Below are positions 1-7,833 of a stretch of DNA of 41,885 nt, piece by piece (the stretch's first letter is position 1; the number at the start of each line of letters is the position of its first letter). A program made the translations under genes and the position numbers. Below the pieces are notes generated by a model. It saw nothing but the letters and a program-made list of their open reading frames with translations. It did no database searches and was not told the origin of the DNA. Origin of the DNA: a virus; the IMG/VR virus record IMGVR_UViG_3300047300_000523, positions 1 through 41,885 of that record; one strand, written 5' to 3'.

Positions 1-19
1 CTTTAACGAAATAAGGTAA
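1..19 (+). CDS. 3' end of the gene that wraps round from the right edge
   Basis: If the last base of the window is joined to base 1, the open frame starting at 41581 continues through these bases as N-F-N-E-I-R and stops at TAA (17-19), four bases before the ATG at 23. The AAGG just before that stop serves as ribosome binding site for the next gene. See the entry at 41581. Confidence 0.75.
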
Positions 20-22
20 TAT

Positions 23-1132
23 ATGTCAGACGTAATCGCAAATGCGACCGCCACTGAGCAAACTGGTGTGAATCCTGTAGATGCTATCGCAGGGATGATT
101 GCCGCCAACAGGCGTAACACTCCCCCAACCGAAGCAGTTACACCACCAGCAGGACAAGAAGAGGTGAAAACCGAATCCCCTGAGGCGAGTCCTGAAGAAG
201 GAATCGAACCTGAAGATGGTATTGACGGGACTACAGAAACTGTAGATTCACAAGATACGGAAGAGGCCACCGATGGTGTAACCGAACCAGTTAACTTCTT
301 GGAGTTTGCAGAGCAGAATCCTGACATGATGTGGAGAATTCCCAATAAGGATGCCGAAGGTGGCTTTATTGAGATTCCTGTATCTAAGGCAGCTGCTATT
401 TTGGGTCAAGGAAGTGCTATCCATGAAAATGCTCGTAAGCTTAAAGCCGAAAAAGCAGAATTTGAAGAGTACGAAAGTAAGCGCAGAGCTGAACTAGATG
501 GTTTGCAGATAGGGTTGGAGTTAACTGTTGTTCCTCAGTTGCAAGCAGCAGCTGATGAATTGGTGAAAATCCAAGGTTACAACCAACAATGGAAGCAAAT
601 CTATGACAACGCCACAGATGAGGTTCGTAGAAGTGAAGCGGAAGCTGCAATTCGACAAAACAACGAACTGATTCAGGAAAAGTCTGAGTTCATCAAAGCG
701 AATCGACCAAAAGTTGAGCAGTTTATTGAACACCGATCTAATCTGGTAAAACAGCAATTAGAACAAGCTCGTCAGAGTTTCAGTGACAAGGAACTGGCCA
801 ACAAAGCTAATTTTTCCGAACTTCGTGAGAAATTGGCTAAAGATTGGAAGGGTGCAAATACTACTATTGTCCCTGGTGTGCCAAATATTGATTTGGTTTC
901 TAGTGACGAGTTTATTTTGGGATTGATTCGGGACGGAATGAAGTTCCGTGAAGGTCCTAAAGTAAAGAATGCAGGAGGTTCATTGGCAGCAGCTAGTAAA
1001 CCGATGGCTCGTGGTAAAACCGCCCCAGAAGATAAGACAGTCGAACTTCAAAGGAAAGCGCAAACAGGTGATAAGAATGCGGCTCGTGACCTTTTAGCAA
1101 CCATGCTTGCAGCTAATAAACGCAAGCGTTAA
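23..1132 (+). CDS. Putative capsid scaffolding protein
   Basis: A 369-residue protein directly before the major capsid gene, the usual place for a scaffold or head assembly protein. The first 90 residues are acidic and low in complexity (many E, D, T, P). Residues about 135-270 are highly charged and predicted helical or coiled coil. The tail is basic and ends AANKRKR, which would suit docking onto acidic capsid protein surfaces, as known for scaffolds. No enzymatic motif is visible. The start ATG is preceded by AAGG that overlaps the end of the wrap-around gene. The call rests on position and composition rather than on a recognised domain; a minor head protein is the alternative. Confidence 0.6.
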   Translation: MSDVIANATATEQTGVNPVDAIAGMIAANRRNTPPTEAVTPPAGQEEVKTESPEASPEEGIEPEDGIDGTTETVDSQDTEEATDGVTEPVNFLEFAEQNPDMMWRIPNKDAEGGFIEIPVSKAAAILGQGSAIHENARKLKAEKAEFEEYESKRRAELDGLQIGLELTVVPQLQAAADELVKIQGYNQQWKQIYDNATDEVRRSEAEAAIRQNNELIQEKSEFIKANRPKVEQFIEHRSNLVKQQLEQARQSFSDKELANKANFSELREKLAKDWKGANTTIVPGVPNIDLVSSDEFILGLIRDGMKFREGPKVKNAGGSLAAASKPMARGKTAPEDKTVELQRKAQTGDKNAARDLLATMLAANKRKR

Positions 1133-1147
1133 TTCAGGAGAATTACT

Positions 1148-2302
1148 ATGGCAACGATTACAAGTACATCGCTCGGTAACGGCAATGGCGCATATGCTAC
1201 CGACATCGTGGTTAAAGACCTCGACATGACAGTCTCTAACTATGTTAAAGACCGCACCCCTCTGACCAACATGGCCATGAGCAAGAAGCGCAAGATCAAT
1301 TCGACTTTGCACATCTGGCCAAATGACTATTTCCGCACTCCCGCTTTGAACGCCAAGTTGGAAGGCGCTGCCGTTGATGCAACAGCTGCTGCTTCTAACA
1401 CACGTTCTAACTTGGGCAACTACACACAGATTTTCACAACTGTGATTGGTGCTACAGGTACAGCTCGTGCCGTGGAACAAGCTGGTGGCGACCCACAAGC
1501 ATATCAAGAAGTCAAGCAATTGACTGAGATCATGTTTGACGTTGAGTTGCAGATGGTTCGTGCTGATGGTGCTTCTATCAAGTACTCTGGCCAAGCCGCT
1601 ACTCAAGGCGCTTCCCCCAACAATGGCCGCCGTTTCGGTTCTTTGTACTCTTTTGCTGGCACACGTTCAGGCAACCCAACTTCTGGTACTGCCGTTCTGA
1701 ACTTGGCCGCATCTGACAGCAACGACACAACTTCTGCCACATCTACCAACACTCCTTTCAATGGCGTGTTGAGCAATGCTGGTTTGGGTTACTTCAGCTT
1801 CTCTTCTGGTCAAACTCTGCAAGCTTTCAGCCCCGTGCTGTACAAGCAGTTGGTGACTGTTGCTGAACAACGCTTCAATGCCAAGATTACCAACATGGTA
1901 GTCCCAACATCACTGCGTACCACCATCTCTGACAACATTCCTCAGAGCCGTTCTATCAACCGCTTTAACCCTGCTGACAAGGGTGACACGATTGGTACAT
2001 ACGAAGGTGACTTCAACTACACCTACCAGATCGATGACTCATGGGTCATGGACCAGACTGGTGCAGACAACACTTCTATCTTGTTCTTGAACCCTGACGT
2101 TGTTCAGTGGGGTTCTTTGCGTGAACTCGGTCCTAACAACGAAGTGTTCTCTAACGCTGATGCCTCTTTGGATCAATATATTATGGAGGGAACTCTTATC
2201 GTCCGCAATCCCGCAGGCGTAGCAGTTCTTGCCGGTATGACCACTGGAGCAGTAGTAACTACGCCACGCGCAAGCACTCAAGTGCAGCGTTATTTGGCAT
2301 AA
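1148..2302 (+). CDS. Major capsid protein, SU10/DUF5309 type
   Basis: A 384-residue protein that forms the head shell. The N-terminal part (VVKDLDMTVSNYVKDRTPLT, residues about 20-40, followed by a K-rich segment and a buried W) and the EIMFDVELQMVRADGASIK stretch near residue 130 match the pattern of the SU10 major capsid family (formerly DUF5309), an HK97-fold group common in podoviruses. Length is normal for the family. AGGAG lies 7 bases before the ATG. It lies between the scaffold-like gene and small head/adaptor genes. Codon use favours C-ending codons (AAC, GAC, TTC) more than the neighbours do, as expected for the most highly expressed virion gene. A homing endonuclease gene follows. 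Confidence 0.85.
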   Translation: MATITSTSLGNGNGAYATDIVVKDLDMTVSNYVKDRTPLTNMAMSKKRKINSTLHIWPNDYFRTPALNAKLEGAAVDATAAASNTRSNLGNYTQIFTTVIGATGTARAVEQAGGDPQAYQEVKQLTEIMFDVELQMVRADGASIKYSGQAATQGASPNNGRRFGSLYSFAGTRSGNPTSGTAVLNLAASDSNDTTSATSTNTPFNGVLSNAGLGYFSFSSGQTLQAFSPVLYKQLVTVAEQRFNAKITNMVVPTSLRTTISDNIPQSRSINRFNPADKGDTIGTYEGDFNYTYQIDDSWVMDQTGADNTSILFLNPDVVQWGSLRELGPNNEVFSNADASLDQYIMEGTLIVRNPAGVAVLAGMTTGAVVTTPRASTQVQRYLA

Positions 2303-2320
2303 ACCAATATATGTTAAAAT

Positions 2321-2348
2321 CCAAGGAAGAAATAAAACGCTTCCTTGG
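2321..2348 (+). promoter_or_regulatory. Hairpin overlapping the HNH ribosome binding site
   Basis: CCAAGGAAG (2321-2329) is a perfect 9-bp reverse complement of CTTCCTTGG (2340-2348), with a 10-base loop. The 3' arm covers the first two bases of the GGAGG (2347-2351) that serves the HNH gene starting at 2357. No U-run follows, so it is not a typical terminator. The likely effect is to limit translation of the endonuclease from the abundant capsid transcript (inference). Confidence 0.65.
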
Positions 2349-2356
2349 AGGACAAC

Positions 2357-2860
2357 ATGGATGGTTTACCAAAAACACGAGAGCAAGCCCGTCAGGAAAG
2401 TTCAAAAGCTTACTTTACGGGTTTGCCTTGTAAACATGGGCATATAGCAAAGCGATGGACTGCTACTGGAAATTGCTCAACTTGCCAAAGAGAAAGAACT
2501 AATAATTGGCAAATAAACAATCCAGAAAAGCATTTGGCATATATAAATTCTGACGCAAGAAAAAAAAGTTCAAATGAAAGCGTTAAAAGATACTATGCTA
2601 GAAACAAAGAATATTACGCAAATAAAAACGCCAAACGTAGAGTTGAAAAATTAAAAGCAACTACAGTTTGGGGTCAAGAAGGTGTTGAAGATTTTTACAA
2701 AAAAGCTAAAGAATTAGAACAAATGAACCCTACAGTGAAATTTCACGTTGACCACATTGTTCCTTTAGTAGGCAAAAATGTGTGCGGGTTACATAATCGC
2801 TTTAATCTTCAAGTCTTAACTGAATTGCAAAACAAACGCAAGGGCAAAGCATGGAATTGA
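2357..2860 (+). CDS. HNH homing endonuclease, free-standing
   Basis: A 167-residue protein. The N-terminal part holds a CxxGH...CxxC pattern (PCKHGH then CSTCQRER), a likely zinc site that binds DNA. The middle is strongly basic. The C-terminal part, FHVDHIVPL followed by GLHNRFNLQVL and NKRKG, is an HNH nuclease core with the catalytic DH pair. The ATG at 2357 is chosen because GGAGG lies 5 bases before it; the TTG at 2345 would put the Shine-Dalgarno inside the gene. The sequence is richer in A and T than the flanking head genes, which fits a mobile gene. Its last 10 bases overlap the start of the next head gene. It probably cuts capsid-region DNA of related phages. Confidence 0.85.
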   Translation: MDGLPKTREQARQESSKAYFTGLPCKHGHIAKRWTATGNCSTCQRERTNNWQINNPEKHLAYINSDARKKSSNESVKRYYARNKEYYANKNAKRRVEKLKATTVWGQEGVEDFYKKAKELEQMNPTVKFHVDHIVPLVGKNVCGLHNRFNLQVLTELQNKRKGKAWN

Positions 2861-3360
2861 ACCTTAACAATGAAGAAGCCAAAGTCAATGAAGACTACTA
2901 CACAGGTGGTATTCTGGCTGGCGGTTTGGAAGGTGCGTTAATCAAAAACGACCAGATGTTCAACGAAGTTAAATCGGGAACATGGTCGCAAACCTTTAAC
3001 ACACCCAACATTAACTACAAAGTTGGGGCTATTGATGGTGAGCGTTATGTTCAATATGAGCAAAAAAACGTAGAAGCCGTCCGAGAGTATTGCAAAGGTC
3101 GCAGAGAGTTCTACAAAATGATTGGCACAACAGATAATCCCCTGTTTGCTGGTACTTTTGAGGCTATGAACCTGCCAAAGTGCTTTGCCCACGAGATTAG
3201 CTCAAAGTGGTTTAACAATAGGCCTTGGGAATTGATCAAAATGGACAAAAAAGACAAGATTCTTTTTTATGCCATTGTGAACCAATATTACAGCGATTTT
3301 GTTTGCCACCCTAGCGGAAAAATTCCACTCCCCTATAATCCAATAGTACCGACAAAATAA
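2851..3360 (+). CDS. Conserved-looking virion-region protein of unknown function
   Basis: A 169-residue soluble protein with no motif I recognise. It has many aromatic residues (YYTGG, WSQTF, FYKM, KWFNNRPWELIKMD). It starts inside the last codons of the HNH gene and lies just before the adaptor gene. In phages of this layout the genes between capsid and adaptor often encode head-completion or decoration proteins, so a minor virion role is possible, but this is position-based only. Confidence 0.6.
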   Translation: MELNLNNEEAKVNEDYYTGGILAGGLEGALIKNDQMFNEVKSGTWSQTFNTPNINYKVGAIDGERYVQYEQKNVEAVREYCKGRREFYKMIGTTDNPLFAGTFEAMNLPKCFAHEISSKWFNNRPWELIKMDKKDKILFYAIVNQYYSDFVCHPSGKIPLPYNPIVPTK

Positions 3361-3369
3361 GGATGTCTT

Positions 3370-4356
3370 ATGGCTCTTTTCATCCAATCCGGCAATGCTC
3401 TAGTTAGCCGAGTAGCACAATGGGTAGGAGCCATTCCATCCTCTATTGGCATTAACGCCACTGCATTTAATTCCTCGACTGGTGTAATTACAACCTCTGC
3501 TTCTGCAGTAGGCACTGTTTTTGTTGGCGATTTCATTGGCCCAAGCGTGATGGGCGCATACACAACTGTTTTGGCAGTTACTAGCACCAGCATTACAGTA
3601 AGTGACCCTGATAGTTCTTGGCAAAACCAGACTTTTCCCTTGGCAATCCTTAAATTGCCAACACAATCTACTGTAGAAATCCTGTCTTGCATCCAATTGT
3701 GCGAATTAAAAATGCGTACTATTGAGTTGCCAGCTTTGCGTACAGACCCTTATGGTGATACACCTACAGTTTTGATTACTGATGCCCAAGGCATGGCTGA
3801 TATTCCCCATGATATGAACAAACCTATTTTGTTCTTTCAGGAAACGCCTAATAGTTCTGTCCCACCAGGCACTCCTGCTGCTTCAATGGGTCCTTGGATC
3901 ATTTATGACCGAGTTGGTGACCGAGAAATCATTCGCAGACGCATGATTGACCAACTGTATGTGCGTCCTTTTGGCGTTCCTCGTGTGATTCGGGCTTCAT
4001 TCTCTGAAGTTGGTCAGCGTTATGTGTTTACGCCAAACCCTGGTGAAAACGTCAACATTAAAGCGTATTACCAACGCACATTCCCATTCTTGTTTAGCCC
4101 AACAGGTGATACGTTAGACCCAATTGTTCAAAACAATGCGTGTTTGGCATCCTTTCCTGAAGGTTATATGTATGGCACATTGTGGGCATACTATGATAAA
4201 AACAAAAACAATGAAGAAGCTCAAAAATGGATTGCTCGTTATGAGGATTCTTATGGTTTGATTGAAGATCAGAACTTCAAAGGCAAGTGGCTCGGTGGAG
4301 ACCAACACCTTACTTCTGAATTTCAACCACGCAACTACCGCTATTCGTTCAAGTGA
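3370..4356 (+). CDS. Head-tail adaptor protein, SU10/P22-like
   Basis: A 328-residue protein. The N-terminal 110 residues look like beta-rich repeats of small residues. Residues 110-130 (STVEILSCIQLCELKMR) and the C-terminal helix pair (ASFPEGYMYGTLWAYYDKNKNNEEAQKWIARYEDSYGLI, in two parts) resemble the helical core of adaptor proteins that dock under the portal. The sequence ends in an aromatic tail (NYRYSFK). Position after capsid genes and before the fibres agrees. AAGGA lies ahead of the ATG. In infected cells such proteins form a 12-subunit ring joining portal to nozzle. The exact family needs a profile search. Confidence 0.65.
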   Translation: MALFIQSGNALVSRVAQWVGAIPSSIGINATAFNSSTGVITTSASAVGTVFVGDFIGPSVMGAYTTVLAVTSTSITVSDPDSSWQNQTFPLAILKLPTQSTVEILSCIQLCELKMRTIELPALRTDPYGDTPTVLITDAQGMADIPHDMNKPILFFQETPNSSVPPGTPAASMGPWIIYDRVGDREIIRRRMIDQLYVRPFGVPRVIRASFSEVGQRYVFTPNPGENVNIKAYYQRTFPFLFSPTGDTLDPIVQNNACLASFPEGYMYGTLWAYYDKNKNNEEAQKWIARYEDSYGLIEDQNFKGKWLGGDQHLTSEFQPRNYRYSFK

Positions 4357-4370
4357 TCTAAGGAAAAAAC

Positions 4371-7178
4371 ATGGCTACAGGTGGTCTCTACGGAAATGCT
4401 TCCGAATCAGTTGGACTGTATGGCAACACCACTAACTTTGGTGGTACTTATTTTGAATGGTTTATTTTCCAAGAGTCTGCAACTCAACCTGCAACGCCAA
4501 CAGGAGGCTCATGGGACTTTTTAACCAATATTGGAGTGCCACCCACAGGTTGGTCTAGTACGCCTCCTGTAAGCCCTACAAACACTGTTTGGGCATCTAT
4601 TGCGATTGTTAACTCTCGCTCCAACACTGCTTTTGTTTGGTCTACTCCTGCATCATGGATTAAACCTGGTGCGCCTGGTACTGCCGCTACTGTAAATGCA
4701 GGTACAACTACTACTGGCGCTCCTGGCACATCTGCATCGGTTACTAACTCAGGCACAACAAGCGCAGCAGTATTTAACTTTGTAATCCCACGAGGCGATA
4801 CTGGCGCAACTGGCCCCGCAGGTACGCCTGGCACTCCTGGTGCGGCAGCTACTGTTACTACTGGCACGACAACAACTGGTGCGGCAGGAACTTCTGCTTC
4901 TGTCACCAATTCTGGTACAACATCAGCGGCAGTTTTAAACTTTACGATTCCTCGTGGCGACACTGGCGCGACAGGACCTGCTGGTTCTGCTGCAACTATT
5001 GCGGCTGGAACAACAACAACTTTATCACCTGGTTCTTCTGCCACAGTAACAAATGCTGGTACATCAAGCGCAGCAGTATTTAACTTTGGTATTCCACAAG
5101 GAACAGCAGGAGCAGCGGCCACTATTGCTGCAGGTACAACAACCACGCTTTCTGCAGGTTCTTCAGCAACAGTAACTAATTCTGGAACTTCCAGTGCTGC
5201 AGTATTTAATTTTGGCATTCCACAAGGAGCCACAGGCGCGACTGGAGCCACAGGCGCACAAGGCGTTCCTGGCATTAATTGGCTAGGCACTTGGAGTAGC
5301 TCAACTGCATACGCAATTCGTGATGCTGTAACGTATAACGGAACTTCTTATTACGCTATTGCCGCCAACACTAACCAAGCTCCTCCAAATGCAACATATT
5401 GGAATGTATTGGCACAAAAAGGTGCTGATGGTACTGGTGCTGTAAGTTCTGTTGGATTGTCTGCTCCTGCATTGTTTACTGTGAGCGGAAGTCCTGTTAC
5501 TTCTAGTGGCACATTGGCTTTGTCTTACAGTGGAAGCGCATTGCCTATTGCTAATGGCGGTACAAATGCAACTACTGCGGCTGGAGCTTTGACATCTTTG
5601 GGTGCGCTTGGCAGTGCTACTTCTTCTGATGGAAGTATTGTTGTTAATCAAGTTGGTACAAACATTGATTTAACTGTGTCTGCTGCGTCCCCTGCTTCTA
5701 CATTGTTAACTCAAGTGCGAAATACAACTGGTGCAACTTTGACAAAAGGCACGGTTGTTTACATTTCTGGCGCAACAGGTCAAATTGCAACAGTATCTAA
5801 AGCGCTTGCGACAAGTGATGCCACATCTGCTCAAACATTGGGCATGATGACTGCTGACTTGGCAAACAATTCAAATGGTTATGTCACTGTTATTGGTTTA
5901 ATTGAAAACATTGACACATCTGCTTATACAGATGGACAACAACTATATTTGAGCGGGACAACAGCAGGTACTGTTACAAATGTAAAACCTTATGCACCAA
6001 TCCATTTGGTTTATGTTGCGGTGGTTGAGTATGCTCACCCAACACAAGGCAAATTGTTTGTCAAAGTTCAAAATGGATATGAACTTGATGAATTGCATAA
6101 TGTATCTGCACAAACTCCTACAAATGGTCAAACCATTGTGTACAACAGTGCAACTGGTTTGTGGACACAAAATACTGTTTCATTGACTGCGGGTGTAAAT
6201 GGAACTCTTTCTGTGGCTAATGGCGGTACAGGAGTAACAACAAGTACTGGCTCTGGATCGGTTGTGTTGTCAACATCACCAACACTTGTAACTCCTGCTC
6301 TTGGAACTCCTGCATCAGGTAATTTCAGTACAGGTTCATTTACTTGGCCAACATTTAACCAAAACACAACAGGAACAGCTGCAAACGTAACTGGAACTGT
6401 GGCTATTGCTAATGGTGGTACAGGGCAAACTACGCAAGCTGCGGCCATTACTGCTTTAACTGGAACGCAAACAAATGCTTATTATTTGCGTTCAAACGGC
6501 ACAAACGCCACATTGTCTGCTCTTTCTGCGGCTGATCTTACAGGAACAGTAGCGGTTGCAACAGGTGGTACAGGATTAACTACAGCGCCTACCAATGGTC
6601 AAGTTCTTATTGGAAACGGTTCTGGTTATACACTTTCTGGATTAACTGCGGGATCAGGCATTAGTGTTACCAATGCTTCTGGTTCAATTACGATTGCCAA
6701 CACACAAACGCCAGGCGCATCTACTTCTGCAGCCAATACTTGGACTGCTACTCAAACATTTAGCGGTTCTACAAGCACTTTTGGCACATCATTACTTGAC
6801 TCTAATGAGATTGTTAACGTAGTTGCTGCCGCTCCATCAGCCACCACAAATTTTTATGTTCAGTCTGGTGCTGTTCAGTATTACACAAGCAATGCGGCTA
6901 ACAACTGGACGCTAAACATTGCTTTTAGTTCTGGCACAAGCATGAATACTGCTTTGGCTACTGGTCAGTCTGTAACCTTTACTTTGGTGACAACTCAGGG
7001 TTCTACGGCTTACTACAACAACGCTGTGACGATTGATGGCACATCGGTTACGCCTAAATGGATTGGTGGCGCACCAACAGCGGGTAATGCTTCTGGACTT
7101 GATGTTTACCGATATGCCGTGATTAAAACGGCAAGTGCTACTTATACTGTGTTGGCTTCATTGACTCAATACAAATAA
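4371..7178 (+). CDS. Tail fibre with collagen-like repeats and a CBM-like domain
   Basis: A 935-residue fibre. Order: an aromatic N-terminal domain with LYGN repeats (1-95), probably the virion anchor; four near-tandem units of about 45 residues ending NFxIPxG, separated by collagen-like GxT/GxA triplets (about 100-300); a small module WLGTWSSSTAYAIRDAV...YNGTSYYAI like carbohydrate-binding modules of the CBM5/12 kind (about 303-345); then repeated ANGGTG/ATTAAG segments typical of trimeric fibre shafts; and a beta-rich C-terminal domain with WIGGAPTAGNASG (about 900-915) that resembles C-terminal domains of other fibres. It probably binds the host surface. Strongly biased composition (T, G, S, A). 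The stop overlaps the start of the GIY-YIG gene (TAATG). Confidence 0.85.
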   Translation: MATGGLYGNASESVGLYGNTTNFGGTYFEWFIFQESATQPATPTGGSWDFLTNIGVPPTGWSSTPPVSPTNTVWASIAIVNSRSNTAFVWSTPASWIKPGAPGTAATVNAGTTTTGAPGTSASVTNSGTTSAAVFNFVIPRGDTGATGPAGTPGTPGAAATVTTGTTTTGAAGTSASVTNSGTTSAAVLNFTIPRGDTGATGPAGSAATIAAGTTTTLSPGSSATVTNAGTSSAAVFNFGIPQGTAGAAATIAAGTTTTLSAGSSATVTNSGTSSAAVFNFGIPQGATGATGATGAQGVPGINWLGTWSSSTAYAIRDAVTYNGTSYYAIAANTNQAPPNATYWNVLAQKGADGTGAVSSVGLSAPALFTVSGSPVTSSGTLALSYSGSALPIANGGTNATTAAGALTSLGALGSATSSDGSIVVNQVGTNIDLTVSAASPASTLLTQVRNTTGATLTKGTVVYISGATGQIATVSKALATSDATSAQTLGMMTADLANNSNGYVTVIGLIENIDTSAYTDGQQLYLSGTTAGTVTNVKPYAPIHLVYVAVVEYAHPTQGKLFVKVQNGYELDELHNVSAQTPTNGQTIVYNSATGLWTQNTVSLTAGVNGTLSVANGGTGVTTSTGSGSVVLSTSPTLVTPALGTPASGNFSTGSFTWPTFNQNTTGTAANVTGTVAIANGGTGQTTQAAAITALTGTQTNAYYLRSNGTNATLSALSAADLTGTVAVATGGTGLTTAPTNGQVLIGNGSGYTLSGLTAGSGISVTNASGSITIANTQTPGASTSAANTWTATQTFSGSTSTFGTSLLDSNEIVNVVAAAPSATTNFYVQSGAVQYYTSNAANNWTLNIAFSSGTSMNTALATGQSVTFTLVTTQGSTAYYNNAVTIDGTSVTPKWIGGAPTAGNASGLDVYRYAVIKTASATYTVLASLTQYK
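4680..5275 (+). repeat. Four in-frame tandem repeats in the fibre gene
   Basis: Four diverged copies encode the pattern A-A-T-x3-G-T-T-T-T-x3-G-x-S-A then VTN-x-G-T-x-SAAV-x-NF-x-IP-x-G. Copies start near 4683, 4843, 4990 and 5116, with collagen-like inserts of different length between them. Such repeats allow length change by recombination. Confidence 0.7.
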
Positions 7179-7831
7179 TGCATAACGCATACGTTTACAC
7201 TTTAACTGACCCCAGAAATGGGATGCTTTTTTACGTTGGTAAAGGGCATGGTAAGCGTTGCGAGTTTCATATTGATGAAGCAAAATACTACACCAAACGC
7301 AAATCTTTAAAACTGAACAAGATACGCAAGTTGTTGTCTTTGGGTATGAAGCCAATCATTACCAAAGTTGAACAAAACGTGTCCGATGCGCAAGCCATAG
7401 ATTTTGAGTGTTTGCTGATTGAGGAAATGCGTTCTATTGGCATTCCTTTGACCAACATGACTGATGGTGGTGATGGTGCTAAAGGCTACAAGCATACTCA
7501 AGAACACTTGGAATATGTGTCTAAGTTGTTTAAAGGGCGGATTGTTTCTGAAGAAACAAAACAAAAAATGCGTAAACCAAAGTCAGAAGAAGGCCGAAAA
7601 AATATGGCTTTAGCAAGACAAACAACTTTGTACAGGCCATCTGAAGAAACAAAACGTAAAACTTCAGAGGCTTTAAAAGGTAGGTTTATTTCTGATGAAC
7701 ATAAAGCTAAGATAAAAGCCAGTTTAATTGGAAAACCAAAACAAAAAGTAGAATGCCCATATTGCCAAAAATTATGCGCACCAGCTATGGCAAAACGATG
7801 GCACTTTGACAACTGTAAAAGCAAGGAATAA
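7178..7831 (+). CDS. GIY-YIG homing endonuclease with NUMOD3 repeats
   Basis: A 217-residue protein. The N-terminus YVYTLTDPRNGMLFYVGKG is a GIY-YIG nuclease core (Y-x-Y, then FYVGKG followed by the catalytic R of GKR). E95 or a nearby acid (FECLLIEEM) fits the metal-binding Glu. From about 105 on there are several SEETKQKM / SEETKRKTSEALKGR / SDEHKAKIKASLIGKPK units, the NUMOD3 DNA-binding repeat found in such endonucleases. The C-terminus CPYCQKLC...HFDNC is a likely C2HC zinc finger. It starts on the last base of the fibre stop (TAATG) without a clear Shine-Dalgarno, so it may depend on translational coupling. It is a mobile insertion between two fibre genes and is A-rich compared with them. 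Confidence 0.9.
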   Translation: MHNAYVYTLTDPRNGMLFYVGKGHGKRCEFHIDEAKYYTKRKSLKLNKIRKLLSLGMKPIITKVEQNVSDAQAIDFECLLIEEMRSIGIPLTNMTDGGDGAKGYKHTQEHLEYVSKLFKGRIVSEETKQKMRKPKSEEGRKNMALARQTTLYRPSEETKRKTSEALKGRFISDEHKAKIKASLIGKPKQKVECPYCQKLCAPAMAKRWHFDNCKSKE

Positions 7832-7833
7832 AA

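Noticed and set aside
1094-1606. 170-codon minus-strand frame over the scaffold/capsid junction
   Set aside because: Antisense of the well-supported capsid gene; Cys-rich product with no domain and no start signal.
2345-2356. TTG start for the first HNH gene
   Set aside because: It would place GGAGG inside the gene; the ATG at 2357 is well spaced from it.
4484-5290. 268-codon open frame on the minus strand inside the fibre gene
   Set aside because: It is the antisense of the repeat region (Val/Pro/Ala-rich product), with no ribosome binding site; low-complexity codons keep it open.
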